7,626 nt of DNA, taken from Clostridia bacterium (lineage in GTDB: Bacteria; Bacillota; Clostridia; Oscillospirales; Acutalibacteraceae). Shown here one piece after another: positions 1 through 6,088 of the stretch; the stretch's first letter is position 1, and each line of letters opens with the position of its first letter. A program made the position numbers and the translations under genes. The stretch is from the NCBI GenBank assembly GCA_024689165.1, contig JAILDS010000130.1:1-7626 (forward strand). The letters run 5' to 3'. The notes under the pieces are model-generated. The model saw only the letters and a list, made by a program, of their open reading frames with translations, was not told the DNA's origin and made no database searches.

Positions 1-535
1 TGAGTATCTTTCCGAACGCTTCCGGGTGCAGCGGGCAGTCGCCGCAGGGGACGACCCTGTGCGAGTGTCGGGCGTAGAAACCGGCGGTCAGCCTGCCGCC
101 GATCTCAGCGAACTGATATATAGCCTTGTTGCGGTAACGCCTGCATCCGGCTGTCAGCACCGGCTCGGATGAAACGTCGGCCCCGGCGAGTCGCAGGAAG
201 GACTGCCTGACCCATTCGCGCTTGAATTCGAGCTCAGACTCATAGCTGACGTGCCGGAAATCACAGCCCCCGCAGGACGGGAACGCGGGGCAGTCGACCG
301 CGACGCGGTCCGGCGAAGGCGAGACGGTGCGGACGGGCTTGCCGACGGCGTAGTTCTTCGCGACCTTGATGATATGCACAAGGCATTCGTCGCCGACGGC
401 GCCGGAGGGCACGAAAACGGTGAAGCCAGTCTTTGTTTTGGCTACTCCCGCGCCGTCGACGGTGTAGTCGGTGACAGTCAGGACGAGCTCGTCGTTCTTT
501 TTTACTGCTGCGTCTGAGTCGACGGGGCGCTTCAT
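1..535 (-). CDS. rlmD: 23S rRNA (uracil-C5)-methyltransferase, RlmD/TrmA family (N-terminal 178 residues; C terminus cut off by the window)
   Basis: Known role of the family: SAM-dependent C5 methylation of a uridine in 23S rRNA (U1939 for RlmD; RlmCD in Bacillus modifies two sites), in the cytoplasm. The reading frame from ATG at 535 stays open to position 1. Residues ~12-70 form a TRAM-type RNA-binding domain (DELVLTVTDYTVDGAGVAK...). Next come the [4Fe-4S] ligands: C82, C88 and C91 in CPAFPSCGGC, and C164 (or C167) in VVPCGDC. This spacing closely matches the cluster cysteines of E. coli RumA/RlmD. The RYRNKAIYQF stretch (~133-142) is also typical. The SAM-binding methyltransferase domain with its catalytic Cys lies outside the window. 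The start is set by GAGGAG at 549-544, 8 nt upstream, and by an ATGA overlap with the HAD gene stop, which suggests translational coupling. The family call is firm; RlmD versus RlmCD or another TrmA-type specificity cannot be settled here. Confidence 0.93.
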   Translation of the reverse strand, partial: MKRPVDSDAAVKKNDELVLTVTDYTVDGAGVAKTKTGFTVFVPSGAVGDECLVHIIKVAKNYAVGKPVRTVSPSPDRVAVDCPAFPSCGGCDFRHVSYESELEFKREWVRQSFLRLAGADVSSEPVLTAGCRRYRNKAIYQFAEIGGRLTAGFYARHSHRVVPCGDCPLHPEAFGKIL

Positions 536-1167
536 GGCAGCAGCTCCTCAAGGGAATCGACGCAGACGAAGGCGTCGGGCGTTTTCAGCCCGCCTACGGC
601 GACTGCGGGGATGCCGGCGTTTTTCGCGGCGGCGATACCGGCGGGTGAGTCCTCGAAAACAACGCAGTCCGCAGGGGCTGCGCCGCATTTTTCAGCCGCC
701 GTCAGAAAAATATCAGGCGCGGGCTTCTTGCGGGCCACCTCCGCGCCGTCGGTGATAGTATCGAACAGGCCTTCAAGCCCGAGAGCCTCGACGCGTTCTT
801 TTGCGGTGCGGCTGGCAGAAGCGAGCGCGCAGACGATCCCGCGCTGCCCGGCCTTTTCTATCAATTCTATTACGCCCGGAAGGACGTCCCGGGCGGTGAT
901 CGTCGAGTTGTATTCCGAAAAACTGGCATCCTTCGCGCTCAGGAGCGCGGTCTTTTCCTCCGGCGTCAGGCTCCGTGAAAGCTTTTTTTCAAAATAGGCG
1001 AAGAAATTCGGCGCGCCGGTGCTTTTGAGGTACGGGTATTCCTCCTCCGGGATACGGGTCCCGAAAGCGGCGCAGGCGTCGTTCCACGCTTTGTAATGGT
1101 ACTTTTCGGTGTCCACGATTACGCCGTCGAAATCGAACAGGAACGCCTTCTGGCTGAAGATATCCAT
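532..1167 (-). CDS. HAD-superfamily phosphatase/phosphomutase, beta-phosphoglucomutase-like (subfamily IA)
   Basis: A complete 211-residue protein, the usual length for beta-PGM-like HAD enzymes; these use an Asp nucleophile and Mg2+ to transfer or hydrolyse phosphoryl groups in the cytoplasm. Motif I is DFDGVIVDT with nucleophile D12 and acid/base D14. It is followed by E-K-Y-H-Y-K-A-W, close to the EYHFRAW of Lactococcus beta-PGM (H24 in the cap hinge). Motif II is ALASAS (S117), motif III K148 in KKPAPDIF, and motif IV E172/D173 in FEDSPAGI. The helical cap spans ~20-90. Where beta-PGM has K-G-V-S-R, with the Arg binding substrate phosphate, this protein has K48-S-T-G-A-P and lacks the Arg, so a different substrate is likely. 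The ATG immediately follows the pncB TGA with no gap; an AAGGA lies 11 nt upstream. The stop overlaps the rlmD start. The family is secure, the substrate unknown; the link to NAD salvage is positional only. Confidence 0.9.
   Translation of the reverse strand: MDIFSQKAFLFDFDGVIVDTEKYHYKAWNDACAAFGTRIPEEEYPYLKSTGAPNFFAYFEKKLSRSLTPEEKTALLSAKDASFSEYNSTITARDVLPGVIELIEKAGQRGIVCALASASRTAKERVEALGLEGLFDTITDGAEVARKKPAPDIFLTAAEKCGAAPADCVVFEDSPAGIAAAKNAGIPAVAVGGLKTPDAFVCVDSLEELLP
544..549 (-). promoter_or_regulatory. Ribosome-binding site of rlmD, inside the HAD gene
   Basis: GAGGAG reads on the minus strand 8 nt before the ATG at 535. It is embedded in the codons for Leu-Glu-Glu-Leu at the HAD C terminus. 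It fixes the rlmD start and fits coupled translation across the ATGA overlap. Confidence 0.75.
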
Positions 1168-2610
1168 TCAGATCTTGTTCCTTTTGAGCAGCTCGCGCTT
1201 GACGTCCCAGAGCTTCTGCGAAAGATCGACGTAATACGCGTGCGGGTTCTCAAAGCGCCTGACCTCGTCCCAGAGAGTCTCTATCTGGTCGGCGCAGTAT
1301 CCTCGTATCTCTTCGAGAGAAGGACGTTCATAAACGAGCTCTCCGTTTCTGAAGATGGGCACCGCGAGCTCGCGGGCGGTATAATCGTAGACGGTTTTTG
1401 TCTTCCAGGTGGCGTACTGGTCGAAGATGGTGATGTCCTTTGAAAAATCGAACTCCTCGTCGTGCAGGGCGATGAGGTCCGCGAGCGCTTTTCCGGTCTG
1501 GTTGTCGTAAAAACGGTAGGTGCGCTTGTAATGCGGGTTCGTGATCTTCGCGGTGTTTTCGCTGACCTTGATCTTAGGTATGATCTCTCCGGCGTCGTTC
1601 TCCAACGCGACGAGCTTATACACGGCGCCGAAAACGGGGTCTGACGAGGCGGTTATCAGCCTTTCGCCAACGCCGAAAGCGTCGATCTTCGCGCCCTGCA
1701 TGAAAAGGTCGCGGATCAGGTACTCGTCCAGAGAGTTGGAAGCGGTGATCCTGCAGCCTGTGAGCCCCGCGGCGTCGAGCATCTTGCGCGCTTCCTTTGA
1801 CAGGTACGAGATGTCGCCGGAGTCGAGCCTTATGCCGAAATTCGTTATCCCTTTGGGAATAAGGACCTCCTTGAAGGCCTTTATCGCGTTCGGTACGCCG
1901 CTTTTGAGCGTGTTGTAGGTGTCGACGAGAAGAGTCGCGTTGTTCGGGTACAGCTCGCAGTAGGTCCTGAAGGCCTCGTACTCGCTGTCGAACATCTGTA
2001 TCCAGGAGTGAGCCATGGTGCCCAGCGCGGGCACGCCGTAAAGCTCGTCCGTCAGAGTGCAGGCGGTGCCGACGCAGCCGCCTATATACGCGGCCCTCGC
2101 GCCTGTGACGGCGGCGTCGATCCCCTGCGCGCGGCGGGAGCCGAACTCCATGACCGGCCTGCCCTGCGCGGCCCTGACGACCCTCGCGGCCTTCGTGGCT
2201 ATTAGGGACTGGTGGTTGAGCTCGAGCAGCAGATAGGTCTCTATCAGCTGCGCCTGTATCGCCGGGGCGCGGACGGTGAGCAGAGGCTCGTTCGGGAAGA
2301 CAGGCGTGCCCTCGGGTATCGCCCATATGTCGCCCGTGAAGCGCAGGTTTGAAAGGTAGCTGAGGAACTCCTTCGGAAAAAGCTTCCTGCCCTCAAGGTA
2401 GGCAATGTCCGCCGGATCGAATCGGAAGTTTTTGACGTATTCGATCACCTGATCGAGCCCCGCGGCTATAGCGAAGCCGCCTCCGTCGGGGACGCGCCTG
2501 AAAAAAACGTCGAAATAGGCGACCTTGTCGAGCCAGCCGCTGTTGAAGTAGCCGTTCGCCATGGTCATCTCGTAAAAGTCAAAGAGCATTGAAAGATTCT
2601 TTTCGGTCAT
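1168..2610 (-). CDS. pncB: Nicotinate phosphoribosyltransferase
   Basis: Catalyses nicotinate + PRPP (with ATP hydrolysis) to nicotinate mononucleotide, the entry step of the Preiss-Handler NAD salvage pathway, in the cytoplasm. The protein has 480 residues, a full length for the Firmicutes-type enzyme. Visible motifs in order: N-terminal LFDFYEMTMANGYF (9-22), EFGSRRAQG (155-163), GTMAHSWI with the expected phosphorylated His at H201, PRPP-binding RLDSGD (261-266), ASNSLDEY (290-297) and DAFGVGERL (310-318). I chose ATG at 2610 because GGGGAGG sits 6 nt upstream and because conserved sequence begins there. A longer in-frame TTG start at 2706 would lie inside the predicted promoter, and its 32 extra residues look like leader sequence. 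First gene of an operon with the HAD and rlmD genes. Its leader carries a pseudo-palindrome that could be an operator. Confidence 0.96.
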   Translation of the reverse strand: MTEKNLSMLFDFYEMTMANGYFNSGWLDKVAYFDVFFRRVPDGGGFAIAAGLDQVIEYVKNFRFDPADIAYLEGRKLFPKEFLSYLSNLRFTGDIWAIPEGTPVFPNEPLLTVRAPAIQAQLIETYLLLELNHQSLIATKAARVVRAAQGRPVMEFGSRRAQGIDAAVTGARAAYIGGCVGTACTLTDELYGVPALGTMAHSWIQMFDSEYEAFRTYCELYPNNATLLVDTYNTLKSGVPNAIKAFKEVLIPKGITNFGIRLDSGDISYLSKEARKMLDAAGLTGCRITASNSLDEYLIRDLFMQGAKIDAFGVGERLITASSDPVFGAVYKLVALENDAGEIIPKIKVSENTAKITNPHYKRTYRFYDNQTGKALADLIALHDEEFDFSKDITIFDQYATWKTKTVYDYTARELAVPIFRNGELVYERPSLEEIRGYCADQIETLWDEVRRFENPHAYYVDLSQKLWDVKRELLKRNKI

Positions 2611-2616
2611 TTCAAG

Positions 2617-2623
2617 CCTCCCC
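2617..2623 (-). promoter_or_regulatory. Ribosome-binding site of pncB
   Basis: GGGGAGG on the minus strand, 6 nt from the ATG at 2610. It decides the pncB start against a longer TTG-initiated reading frame that begins at 2706. Confidence 0.85.
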
Positions 2624-2648
2624 GCCGTCATATGCACAGCAATGTTCG

Positions 2649-2669
2649 TTTTGCCGCTATGCCGCAAAA
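2649..2669 (-). promoter_or_regulatory. 21-bp imperfect palindrome in the pncB leader (candidate operator or RNA hairpin)
   Basis: On the minus strand the arms TTTTGC and GCAAAA flank a core that is itself symmetric (G-GC-ATA-GC-G). The whole 21 bp is a palindrome apart from one G/G mismatch pair and the central ATA. It lies about +7 to +27 relative to the predicted start point, between the -10 box and the ribosome-binding site, a typical repressor position. The NiaR and NrtR regulators are known to control niacin/NAD genes in some bacteria, but I cannot match this site to either consensus with confidence. It could instead be a weak leader hairpin. Confidence 0.4.
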
Positions 2670-2682
2670 GCTTCTTGCTCGC

Positions 2683-2711
2683 ATAATACCATATTTTATC
2701 CGGCAATGCAA
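2683..2711 (-). promoter_or_regulatory. Sigma-A-type promoter of the pncB-HAD-rlmD operon
   Basis: The -10 box is TATTAT (2688-2683) with an extended TG one base upstream (TGGTATTAT). A weak -35, TTGCAT (2711-2706), sits at an exact 17-nt spacing. The predicted transcription start is near 2676, giving a leader of about 65 nt. The -35 directly abuts the T-tract of the preceding gene's terminator. Confidence 0.65.
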
Positions 2712-2739
2712 TAAAAAAACGCCCCGCTGGCGCGGGGCG
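2711..2739 (-). terminator. Rho-independent terminator of the two-protease operon
   Basis: On the minus strand a perfect 8-bp GC-rich stem (CGCCCCGC / GCGGGGCG, positions 2739-2732 and 2727-2720) with a 4-nt loop is followed by seven consecutive T (2719-2713). It begins 13 nt after the M6 protease stop codon. Confidence 0.92.
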
Positions 2740-2752
2740 GAAGTCGGATCGA

Positions 2753-4438
2753 TCAGAATATGTTCCCGATGATATACAGGATCCTGTGGATGAAGCCGAT
2801 TATCTTCTGGATGAACGAGCCGGAGTGGTCCTTGCCGCAGTACGGGCAGAGGTCCGAGCTCTGGACCTCGGGTATCGTTACGGAAAAGTCCATCTCGTCC
2901 GCGGTATCGGAGAGAAAAGCGAGCTTGATGCCGGAAAGGACGCGGGAGGCGGGGTTGTCGGCAGTTATCCCGGTGCCGTAGACCGGCAGGTCGAGCTCGG
3001 CGCCGAGGGCAGAAGCCATATCGCTCTCCCACATAGCCTTTGAGAAGAACGGGTTGTTGATATCAACTGTCCTGCCGATGACGGCGGCGCTGCCGTTTTT
3101 GGTGTATTCCGGATAGATCGGCATGACCGCGGGGCGGTGGGCGGAAACGTTGACTTCATTGGACTCGTTATAAAGATCGTAGACGTTGTCGTCTATATGC
3201 CAGATTATGATGCCGCCCTGAGCGGTCGCGTCGGGATAGTCGATGGTCATTCCCTCGTCCCAGCCGGTAAAGGCGCGGTTTTCGAGCAGGAAGTATTCGT
3301 TAGACCTTGTCGTCGGGATCTTAACGGCGTTGAAACTGCCGGTGCCGTCGGTCCTGACGGTGCGGCGGCCGCTTCCAGTTACGGTCTCGGGCGTGTACCA
3401 GCCGAGAACGCTGCGCGACCACGCGTCCATGGAGTACGGGCGGTAGCCGCGATCGAGGGTGTAGCCCCACGCGCCGGCGTCCATCACGGAGAGCAGACCG
3501 ACGGAGTAGCCGGACCACGAGCCGTTGGTCATGTAATAAACGTCATACAGGTCGGGCAGCCCGAGGTAGTGCCCCAGCTCGTGCGCGAGGACGCTTATTG
3601 GCTCCTGGATTATTTCTTCACCGTCTTCCATCTGCTCGGCGATGGCGATGAAGGAATTGACCTTTACGCCGTCCGGAGTCGGAGCGGGGACGCCGGAGCC
3701 GCCGTTGTCATTCGCGTCATCAAATTCCCACGCGTGCGCCCAGGTGTAATACTGACTGCCCATCGAGTATTCCGTTACCGCGCTCGCTTCATAGCCCGCG
3801 ATTACGAAGCCCACCGCCAGCTCGGAGTTGCTTATCGTTCCGTCGCCGTCGGCGTCGTAAGCGGAAAAGTCGACGTATCTGTCCGCCGCTTCGAGCGCGG
3901 CGCTGAGGGCGCTCATCCAGCTCGCGATCTCGGCCTTTTGCTGAAGTCCGATCCATTCCTTATGCGGTATGGAAAGACTGACGTGTACGATGCCGTCGTT
4001 TTTCGCGTCGTAAGCGTTGGTGTTGCCGTCCCTGTCGTGTTGGGAGGTCTCTTTAACGGGGATGAAGGTGAACTGCCCGAAGGACATATCGCTGTAAAAC
4101 GCGCTGAGAGAGTACTCCTGCGTGAAGATCTCCGACGCCCAGTCGCAGTCGCTGCGGTAAGGCATGTTGTCAAAGCCCGCGACGATTATTACGAGCGGGA
4201 TGTTTTTATCCGCTTTATCAAGAGCGGGCGCTCCGTTTTTTGAGCCGATGAGCTTTGCGTCGGTTTTCGGGATGGAATCGAGCGTCACGAGCTCGCCGTA
4301 ATGAGAACGGCACGCGGCCGCGCTGCCGGTGACCCCGACGCCGGGTTTCGCGCATACCGCCGAGGCGGACGCGGCAAAAACGCAGACCGTCAGAGCGAAG
4401 ACCGCAGCGAAGAGAACGAGTTTTACGTTTTTTTTCAT
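2753..4438 (-). CDS. Secreted M6-family (immune-inhibitor-A-like) zinc metalloprotease
   Basis: A complete 561-residue exported endopeptidase. Residues 1-27 are a signal peptide (MKKN, hydrophobic 7-22, cleavage likely after ASASA). A short pro-region of ~50 residues follows, then the catalytic domain from ~78 (IPLVIIVAGFDN). The zincin motif HELGHYLGLPD gives H286, E287, H290, G293 and D296; a candidate Met-turn is SVMDAG (M319). A perfect 12-residue EF-hand-type loop, DADGDGTISNSE (195-206), predicts Ca2+ binding. GGIIIWHIDD (408-417), shared by M6 enzymes, lies in the beta-rich C-terminal part. The end is unusual: CPYCGKDHSG (531-540), then a ~21-residue amphipathic tail resembling that of the upstream gene product. 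It is smaller than classical InhA. There is no LPXTG motif and no acceptable lipobox. The start is the only Met before the signal peptide; its ribosome site (AAGG, 11 nt) is weak and overlaps the upstream stop, 13 nt away. The substrate is unknown. Confidence 0.93.
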   Translation of the reverse strand: MKKNVKLVLFAAVFALTVCVFAASASAVCAKPGVGVTGSAAACRSHYGELVTLDSIPKTDAKLIGSKNGAPALDKADKNIPLVIIVAGFDNMPYRSDCDWASEIFTQEYSLSAFYSDMSFGQFTFIPVKETSQHDRDGNTNAYDAKNDGIVHVSLSIPHKEWIGLQQKAEIASWMSALSAALEAADRYVDFSAYDADGDGTISNSELAVGFVIAGYEASAVTEYSMGSQYYTWAHAWEFDDANDNGGSGVPAPTPDGVKVNSFIAIAEQMEDGEEIIQEPISVLAHELGHYLGLPDLYDVYYMTNGSWSGYSVGLLSVMDAGAWGYTLDRGYRPYSMDAWSRSVLGWYTPETVTGSGRRTVRTDGTGSFNAVKIPTTRSNEYFLLENRAFTGWDEGMTIDYPDATAQGGIIIWHIDDNVYDLYNESNEVNVSAHRPAVMPIYPEYTKNGSAAVIGRTVDINNPFFSKAMWESDMASALGAELDLPVYGTGITADNPASRVLSGIKLAFLSDTADEMDFSVTIPEVQSSDLCPYCGKDHSGSFIQKIIGFIHRILYIIGNIF

Positions 4439-4451
4439 GTCGATCGCCGCC

Positions 4452-5936
4452 TTATTTGAATATTGTGAGGATGGAAGTGAAGATGAGCTTTATCACCCGG
4501 GCGAGGTGGTTGAACAGCGTCTGATACCACGAAACCGGGCTGTTTTCAAGCTCCCTGTCGAAGGACGTGAACTGCGTAAAGTCGTCCGTCCAGTGCACTG
4601 CTCCGAGGGTGCTGTCTTCGTAGCTGATCTCAGAGAAATCTGCGGAGGCGACAAACCGTGAATCATAGCCGCCGAACGCGGAGTAATCCCACGGCAGGTT
4701 GACGTCGTAAGCGATGAACACGTGCTCTCCGGCCGGGTTGGTGTACGCGCCGCACAGAAGCACGGTGTGGCCGTTCGTGATAAAGGCGCTGCCGGAATAG
4801 AATGTGAACATGACTAGGTTGCCGGCGGAGACGGAATCGTACATTTCCGACAGGACAGCCTTGTAATTTGCCGTGCCCGGATTGTTGGCCTTGAACTCCG
4901 TCAGCCAGCTGGTCGCGACCTGCGACTGGTAGTAATTTATGGCCGAAACGAGTTCGTCGTCCGCCTCAAGCTCGCTGAGGCTCGAAGCGTCCTGGGCCGA
5001 AAGAAGGTCTATCATGCCGAAATGCTGAAGCGCGGCGGTGGTTGACATGCCGTAGCACGAGCCCTGCCATTCCCAGTCGGGATAGGTCGCAAGCACGATG
5101 GAAACTATGACCGACGGATACGGCCCGACGCCGTAGTTTTTGTAAAGGTTGATCTGCATGGACCGGTAGTCGTCCGCGTCGATGTAATACTTGTCTTCTC
5201 CGTTGACGTTGAAATACGATCTCGAGTTGTTGAAGTCGTAGATCTCGTCGTCGCCGAGTGCGAGCCTGACCCAGACTGCCCAGAGCTCGGTGTTTTTGCC
5301 GTCGTTTGCGATCTTATCGCCGCCTTCATAGACGACGGGACCGTGTTCGGAGCACGCCCAGCCTGCGAAAACGAGACCCTCGCGGTCGTAATAATACGGG
5401 GCGTTGAAGGTTTCGCCCGCAAAGAGAGTATCCTCGGAGTCGTAATCCTCGGAGATACCGGAATGGATGGTGACGGTCACGAAGTCGTCCTCGGTGCAGG
5501 CGCGTACGTCGGTGACCCTGAAACCGTAATAGTTGTTCTCGGAGTCTGAGCACAGTATGATCTCAAAACCGGCGGTGGGAACGTAGACAGTCGCTCCTGC
5601 AAGCTCGTCGCCGGAATAGAAACCGACGCGGTCGCCGTCAAGGTCGTATATCGCGATATAGTCGCCGACGGCTTTCAGGCTGTCGAGGATGTCGCCGATG
5701 GTTATGACGTCGCCGAAGAATATCCTTGAGGTATAGGGTTCGACGTAAGTGTCCTCGGAAAACGTCACGGCGACGCCTAAGGGCGCGTCCGCTACCTCGT
5801 AGGTCCACGTTTCATATGCGTCGTCGGCGTAGTTATGCGCGCTTTCCGGGTATGCGTCCTCGGCGAAAGACGGGACGCAGAGAACTGCAACAAGAATGAG
5901 CGCGAGAATGACGCTCACACATTTTTTGAGGCTCAT
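4452..5936 (-). CDS. Secreted CUB-like / InlB B-repeat protein with a putative papain-like cysteine peptidase domain
   Basis: A complete 494-residue exported protein, not a well-characterised family as a whole. The signal peptide spans residues 1-25 (MSLKK, hydrophobic core, PSFA). Residues ~40-147 resemble a bacterial CUB-like domain (GDYIAIYDLDGDRVG...YSGDELAGATVYVP...NNYYGFRVTD). Residues ~153-222 match the Listeria-Bacteroides InlB B-repeat (GETFNAP...GLVFAGW...ELWAVW), usually an extracellular spacer. Residues ~232-465 carry an ordered Cys-His-Asp set: C294 in WQGSCYGMS, H390 in TNGHTVLLCG and D411 in IAYDVNLPW, which suggests a papain-like cysteine peptidase. This is inference from motif order, not a proven family match. 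The C-terminal 25 residues form a basic amphipathic tail like that of the downstream M6 protease. The start at 5936 was chosen over an ATG at 5945, which has AGGAG directly touching it; the same AGGAG is 9 nt from 5936. First gene of the operon, with a strong promoter. Confidence 0.85.
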   Translation of the reverse strand: MSLKKCVSVILALILVAVLCVPSFAEDAYPESAHNYADDAYETWTYEVADAPLGVAVTFSEDTYVEPYTSRIFFGDVITIGDILDSLKAVGDYIAIYDLDGDRVGFYSGDELAGATVYVPTAGFEIILCSDSENNYYGFRVTDVRACTEDDFVTVTIHSGISEDYDSEDTLFAGETFNAPYYYDREGLVFAGWACSEHGPVVYEGGDKIANDGKNTELWAVWVRLALGDDEIYDFNNSRSYFNVNGEDKYYIDADDYRSMQINLYKNYGVGPYPSVIVSIVLATYPDWEWQGSCYGMSTTAALQHFGMIDLLSAQDASSLSELEADDELVSAINYYQSQVATSWLTEFKANNPGTANYKAVLSEMYDSVSAGNLVMFTFYSGSAFITNGHTVLLCGAYTNPAGEHVFIAYDVNLPWDYSAFGGYDSRFVASADFSEISYEDSTLGAVHWTDDFTQFTSFDRELENSPVSWYQTLFNHLARVIKLIFTSILTIFK

Positions 5937-5945
5937 TTCCAACAT

Positions 5946-5950
5946 CTCCT
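5946..5950 (-). promoter_or_regulatory. Ribosome-binding site of the CUB/InlB-repeat protein
   Basis: AGGAG on the minus strand ends 9 nt before the ATG at 5936. It is immediately adjacent to an earlier ATG at 5945, which has no room for ribosome binding. This places the start three codons inside the longer frame. Confidence 0.8.
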
Positions 5951-5969
5951 AATGTGTTCTTATGTGTAT

Positions 5970-5998
5970 ATTATAATACAAAAACCGGATCCTGTAAA
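5970..5998 (-). promoter_or_regulatory. Near-consensus sigma-A promoter of the two-protease operon
   Basis: The -35 box is TTTACA (5998-5993, 5 of 6 consensus), the spacer is exactly 17 nt and the -10 box is a perfect TATAAT (5975-5970). Transcription should start near 5963, leaving a leader of about 27 nt. With the terminator at 2711-2739 this defines a ~3.2-kb bicistronic transcript. No clear operator repeat is visible, so expression may be largely constitutive. Confidence 0.85.
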
Positions 5999-6088
5999 GA
6001 CGGCGCACAGCCCGGAGACGGGTCGGAACTCACCTCAAAGGCTGCCGTGCGGAGCGGGTCCCCGGCCCCGCTGCTGAGCTGTGGGCTT
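5999..6088. other. GC-rich intergenic stretch with nested inverted repeats (possible structured 3' UTR)
   Basis: After the ceramidase-like stop, the minus strand holds CACAGC, complementary to a GCTGTG about 70 nt downstream. Between them lie AGCGGG/CCCGCT (8-nt loop) and CCCG/CGGG (4-nt loop). Together they could fold into a branched structure. No good T-tract follows, so it is not a convincing intrinsic terminator, and I recognise no known RNA family in it. Read-through from the ceramidase-like gene into the protease operon cannot be excluded. Confidence 0.3.

Noticed and set aside
1616..2326. 236-codon minus-strand frame inside pncB
   Set aside because: It overlaps pncB in another frame, its product is Arg-rich low-complexity sequence, and the pncB frame carries all the conserved motifs.
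2611..2706. TTG-initiated N-terminal extension of pncB by 32 residues
   Set aside because: It would begin within the predicted promoter, upstream of the start point. The GGGGAGG site and family conservation both support ATG at 2610.
3137..4243. Long plus-strand reading frame (368 codons) opposite the M6 protease
   Set aside because: It is fully antisense to a gene with clear family motifs, has no ribosome-binding site or recognisable domain, and is Arg/Val/Gly-rich as expected from the complement of GC-biased codons.
4352..4363. Possible lipobox cysteine (S-A-V-C29) in the M6 protease
   Set aside because: The residue before Cys is Val rather than Gly/Ala/Ser, and a standard signal-peptidase-I site (ASASA) lies just before it.
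5937..5945. Earlier ATG (M-L-E) for the CUB/InlB-repeat protein
   Set aside because: AGGAG directly touches this ATG with no spacing, while it is 9 nt from the ATG at 5936, which also gives a more typical signal peptide start.
5999..6088. SRP, tmRNA, 6S, T-box or riboswitch in the intergenic region
   Set aside because: None of the conserved sequence blocks of these RNAs (for example the GGTCAGG...GGAAGG core of SRP RNA or the T-box GGTGG) is present on either strand.
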